64,000 bases of DNA from JADYZU01 sp964540965 (GTDB taxonomy: Bacteria; Pseudomonadota; Alphaproteobacteria; Rhodobacterales; Rhodobacteraceae): contig CAZIOT010000009.1 in assembly GCA_964540965.1 (NCBI GenBank), forward strand, positions 62,001-126,000, read 5' to 3'. The position numbers and the translations under genes were made by a program. Below, piece after piece: positions 62,809-64,000 of the stretch (the first letter of the stretch is position 1; the number at the start of each line of letters is the position of its first letter). Under the pieces are notes generated by a model, which did no database searches, had not been told where the DNA came from, and was given only the letters and a program-made list of their open reading frames with translations.

Positions 62809-64000
62809 CCTTTCAGCAGCGCCTTGAGGTTGGTCGCCGGATCGACGACCAGCGCCGGATCGGGCGACCGTCCGGCCTCGATCAGGCGCTTGCCCACCAT
62901 GTAGGCGCGGCTGTCGGACATGGCATCGACGGCGACCAGCCGGTCGCCGCAGTAATACCAGTGCGACAGCGCATCGCCCTCGCGGCGGACATGCACGGCA
63001 TCGTGGCCGATGTTCAGCCCGGCGATCTGCAGGTGGCAATCATATTGGTCCGACCAGAACCACGGCGCCGGCACATAGGTCACATCGCGGCCCATGATGT
63101 TCAGCGCGGCCACTTCGGCCTGGTCGATGGCGTTGCCGACCGATTCCAGCCGGATGCGCTGGCCGTTGAAGGTCAGGCTGGCGCAATCGCCCGCCGCCCA
63201 GATATGCGGGTCCGAGGTGCGGGCGTGGTCGTCGGTCCAGATGCCATTGTCGATGGTCAGCCCGGCGGCCCCGGCCAGCGCGGTGTTCGGCGTGATGCCG
63301 ACCCCGACCACCACCAGATCGGCGGGCAGGACGGTGCCATCGGCCAGATGAACGGCGCTGACATGCCCCTCGCCCTCAAGCCGGTCGACGCCCACGCCTT
63401 CGCGGATGGTCACGCCATGCGTCCCGTGCAGCGCGCGGAAGTAATCCGAGGTCGCAATCGCGGCAACCCGTTGCAGGATGCGCGGCGCGGCCTCGACCAG
63501 CGTCACCTCCATGCCCTTTTTCGCGCAGACCGCCGCGGCCTCGAGCCCGATATAGCCGCCGCCGATGATGACGACGCGGCGCCCGGCGACCAGTTCGGGC
63601 GCCATGCGGTCGGCGTCCTTCAGGTCGCGCATGACCAGAACGCCGGGCAGATCGCCGCCGATGGCGGCGGGCAGGCGGCGCGGGGTCGATCCGGTGGTCA
63701 GCGCCAGCGCGTCATAGGCCAGCACCTCGCCCCCGACCAGCGTCACCGTGCGGGCGGCGGGGTCGATCCGTTCGACACGGGTGGACAGGCGCAGGTCGAT
63801 GCCGTGATCGGCGTAAAAGGCGGCGGGGCGCAGGAACAGCCGTTCCAGCTCCATCTCGCCCAGCAGATAGGCCTTGGACAGCGGCGGGCGCTGGTAGGGC
63901 GGCACCGGTTCCTCGCCGATCAGGGTGATCTGTCCGTCGAACCCTTCGGCGCGCAGCTTGGCCACCAGGGCGCATCCGGCCTGCCCGGCGCCCACGACGA
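62805..64000 (-). CDS. FAD-dependent pyridine nucleotide-disulfide oxidoreductase, ferredoxin reductase type (5' end beyond window)
   Basis: About 398 residues visible; the start lies past the window edge, only a few codons upstream since VVGAGQAGCALVAKLRAEG is the N-terminal FAD motif. PPYQRPPLSKAYLLGEMEL, the NAD motif VVIIGGGYIGLEAAAVCAKK and the C-terminal DPHIWAAGDCASLTFNGQRI and RLESVGNAIDQAEVAALNIM match the rubredoxin/putidaredoxin reductase group. It passes electrons from NADH to a ferredoxin or rubredoxin. Coupled to rsmD by a 4-base overlap, though no functional link is expected. Confidence 0.92.
   Translation of the reverse strand, partial: VVGAGQAGCALVAKLRAEGFDGQITLIGEEPVPPYQRPPLSKAYLLGEMELERLFLRPAAFYADHGIDLRLSTRVERIDPAARTVTLVGGEVLAYDALALTTGSTPRRLPAAIGGDLPGVLVMRDLKDADRMAPELVAGRRVVIIGGGYIGLEAAAVCAKKGMEVTLVEAAPRILQRVAAIATSDYFRALHGTHGVTIREGVGVDRLEGEGHVSAVHLADGTVLPADLVVVGVGITPNTALAGAAGLTIDNGIWTDDHARTSDPHIWAAGDCASLTFNGQRIRLESVGNAIDQAEVAALNIMGRDVTYVPAPWFWSDQYDCHLQIAGLNIGHDAVHVRREGDALSHWYYCGDRLVAVDAMSDSRAYMVGKRLIEAGRSPDPALVVDPATNLKALLKG

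Overview
The window is a very GC-rich chromosomal segment packed with genes on both strands, with short intergenic gaps and many start/stop overlaps. Protein types and gene style point to an alphaproteobacterium, most likely order Rhodobacterales (Rhodobacteraceae). The pointers are clustered IalB-family periplasmic proteins, a class II L-asparaginase, many Gfo/Idh and sugar-ABC genes, and intergenic palindromes built on a GGATATTT core of the kind I associate with this group. I see no tRNA, rRNA, transposase, integrase, phage gene or CRISPR array, and no stretch over 300 bases without a gene.

Layout. 1-5025 (minus): a ThuA-like protein and a Gfo/Idh oxidoreductase, then, after a strong hairpin, a family 4 glycosyltransferase, an unrecognised protein and the start of a TPR/glycosyltransferase protein. 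5116-6736 (minus): TauE/SafE permease and a fumarylacetoacetase-family hydrolase, divergent from an M19 dipeptidase/SIS pair (6895-8501). 8554-14234 (minus): a small cytochrome c, and a TetR - adaptor - RND pump operon with a clear operator. 14331-20116: sugar kinase and UDP-glucose dehydrogenase (minus), divergent from a GH3 glucosidase and a nucleotide-sugar epimerase (plus). 20121-22078 (minus): FGGY kinase and class II aldolase. 22193-22738: an orphan ECF-type sigma factor. 22743-27487 (minus): SelD, tRNA 2-selenouridine synthase, a GlsB-like membrane protein, a small hypothetical, DapD, and a PLP-dependent dehydratase. 27559-28407: a LOG-family protein.

28595-38422 holds the most coherent pathway unit: a LacI regulator divergent from a binding-protein ABC sugar importer, a GH2 beta-mannosidase, a TIM-barrel sugar isomerase/epimerase and a Gfo/Idh dehydrogenase. 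It probably imports a beta-mannoside or manno-oligosaccharide and breaks it down in the cytoplasm. 38470-43280: an unrecognised protein, RlmN, three overlapping IalB-family genes (two nearly identical), and an asparaginase. 43398-53853: RecQ, YaaA, and an alpha-2-macroglobulin/PbpC pair. 54088-60217: RNase R, two tandem MltB-like lytic transglycosylases, Rpe and a phosphoglycolate phosphatase. 60210-64000 (minus): a Tat-exported FAD oxidoreductase, RsmD and a truncated FAD-dependent ferredoxin-reductase-type protein.

I did not find a clear-cut new defence or mobile system. The points most worth following are: a palindrome that supplies the TAA stop codon of two unrelated genes; the tandem IalB duplication with repeated 13-base gene overlaps; the glycosyltransferase/unknown/TPR cassette; the beta-mannoside operon that seems to carry both hydrolytic and oxidative sugar enzymes; and the M19-SIS pair.
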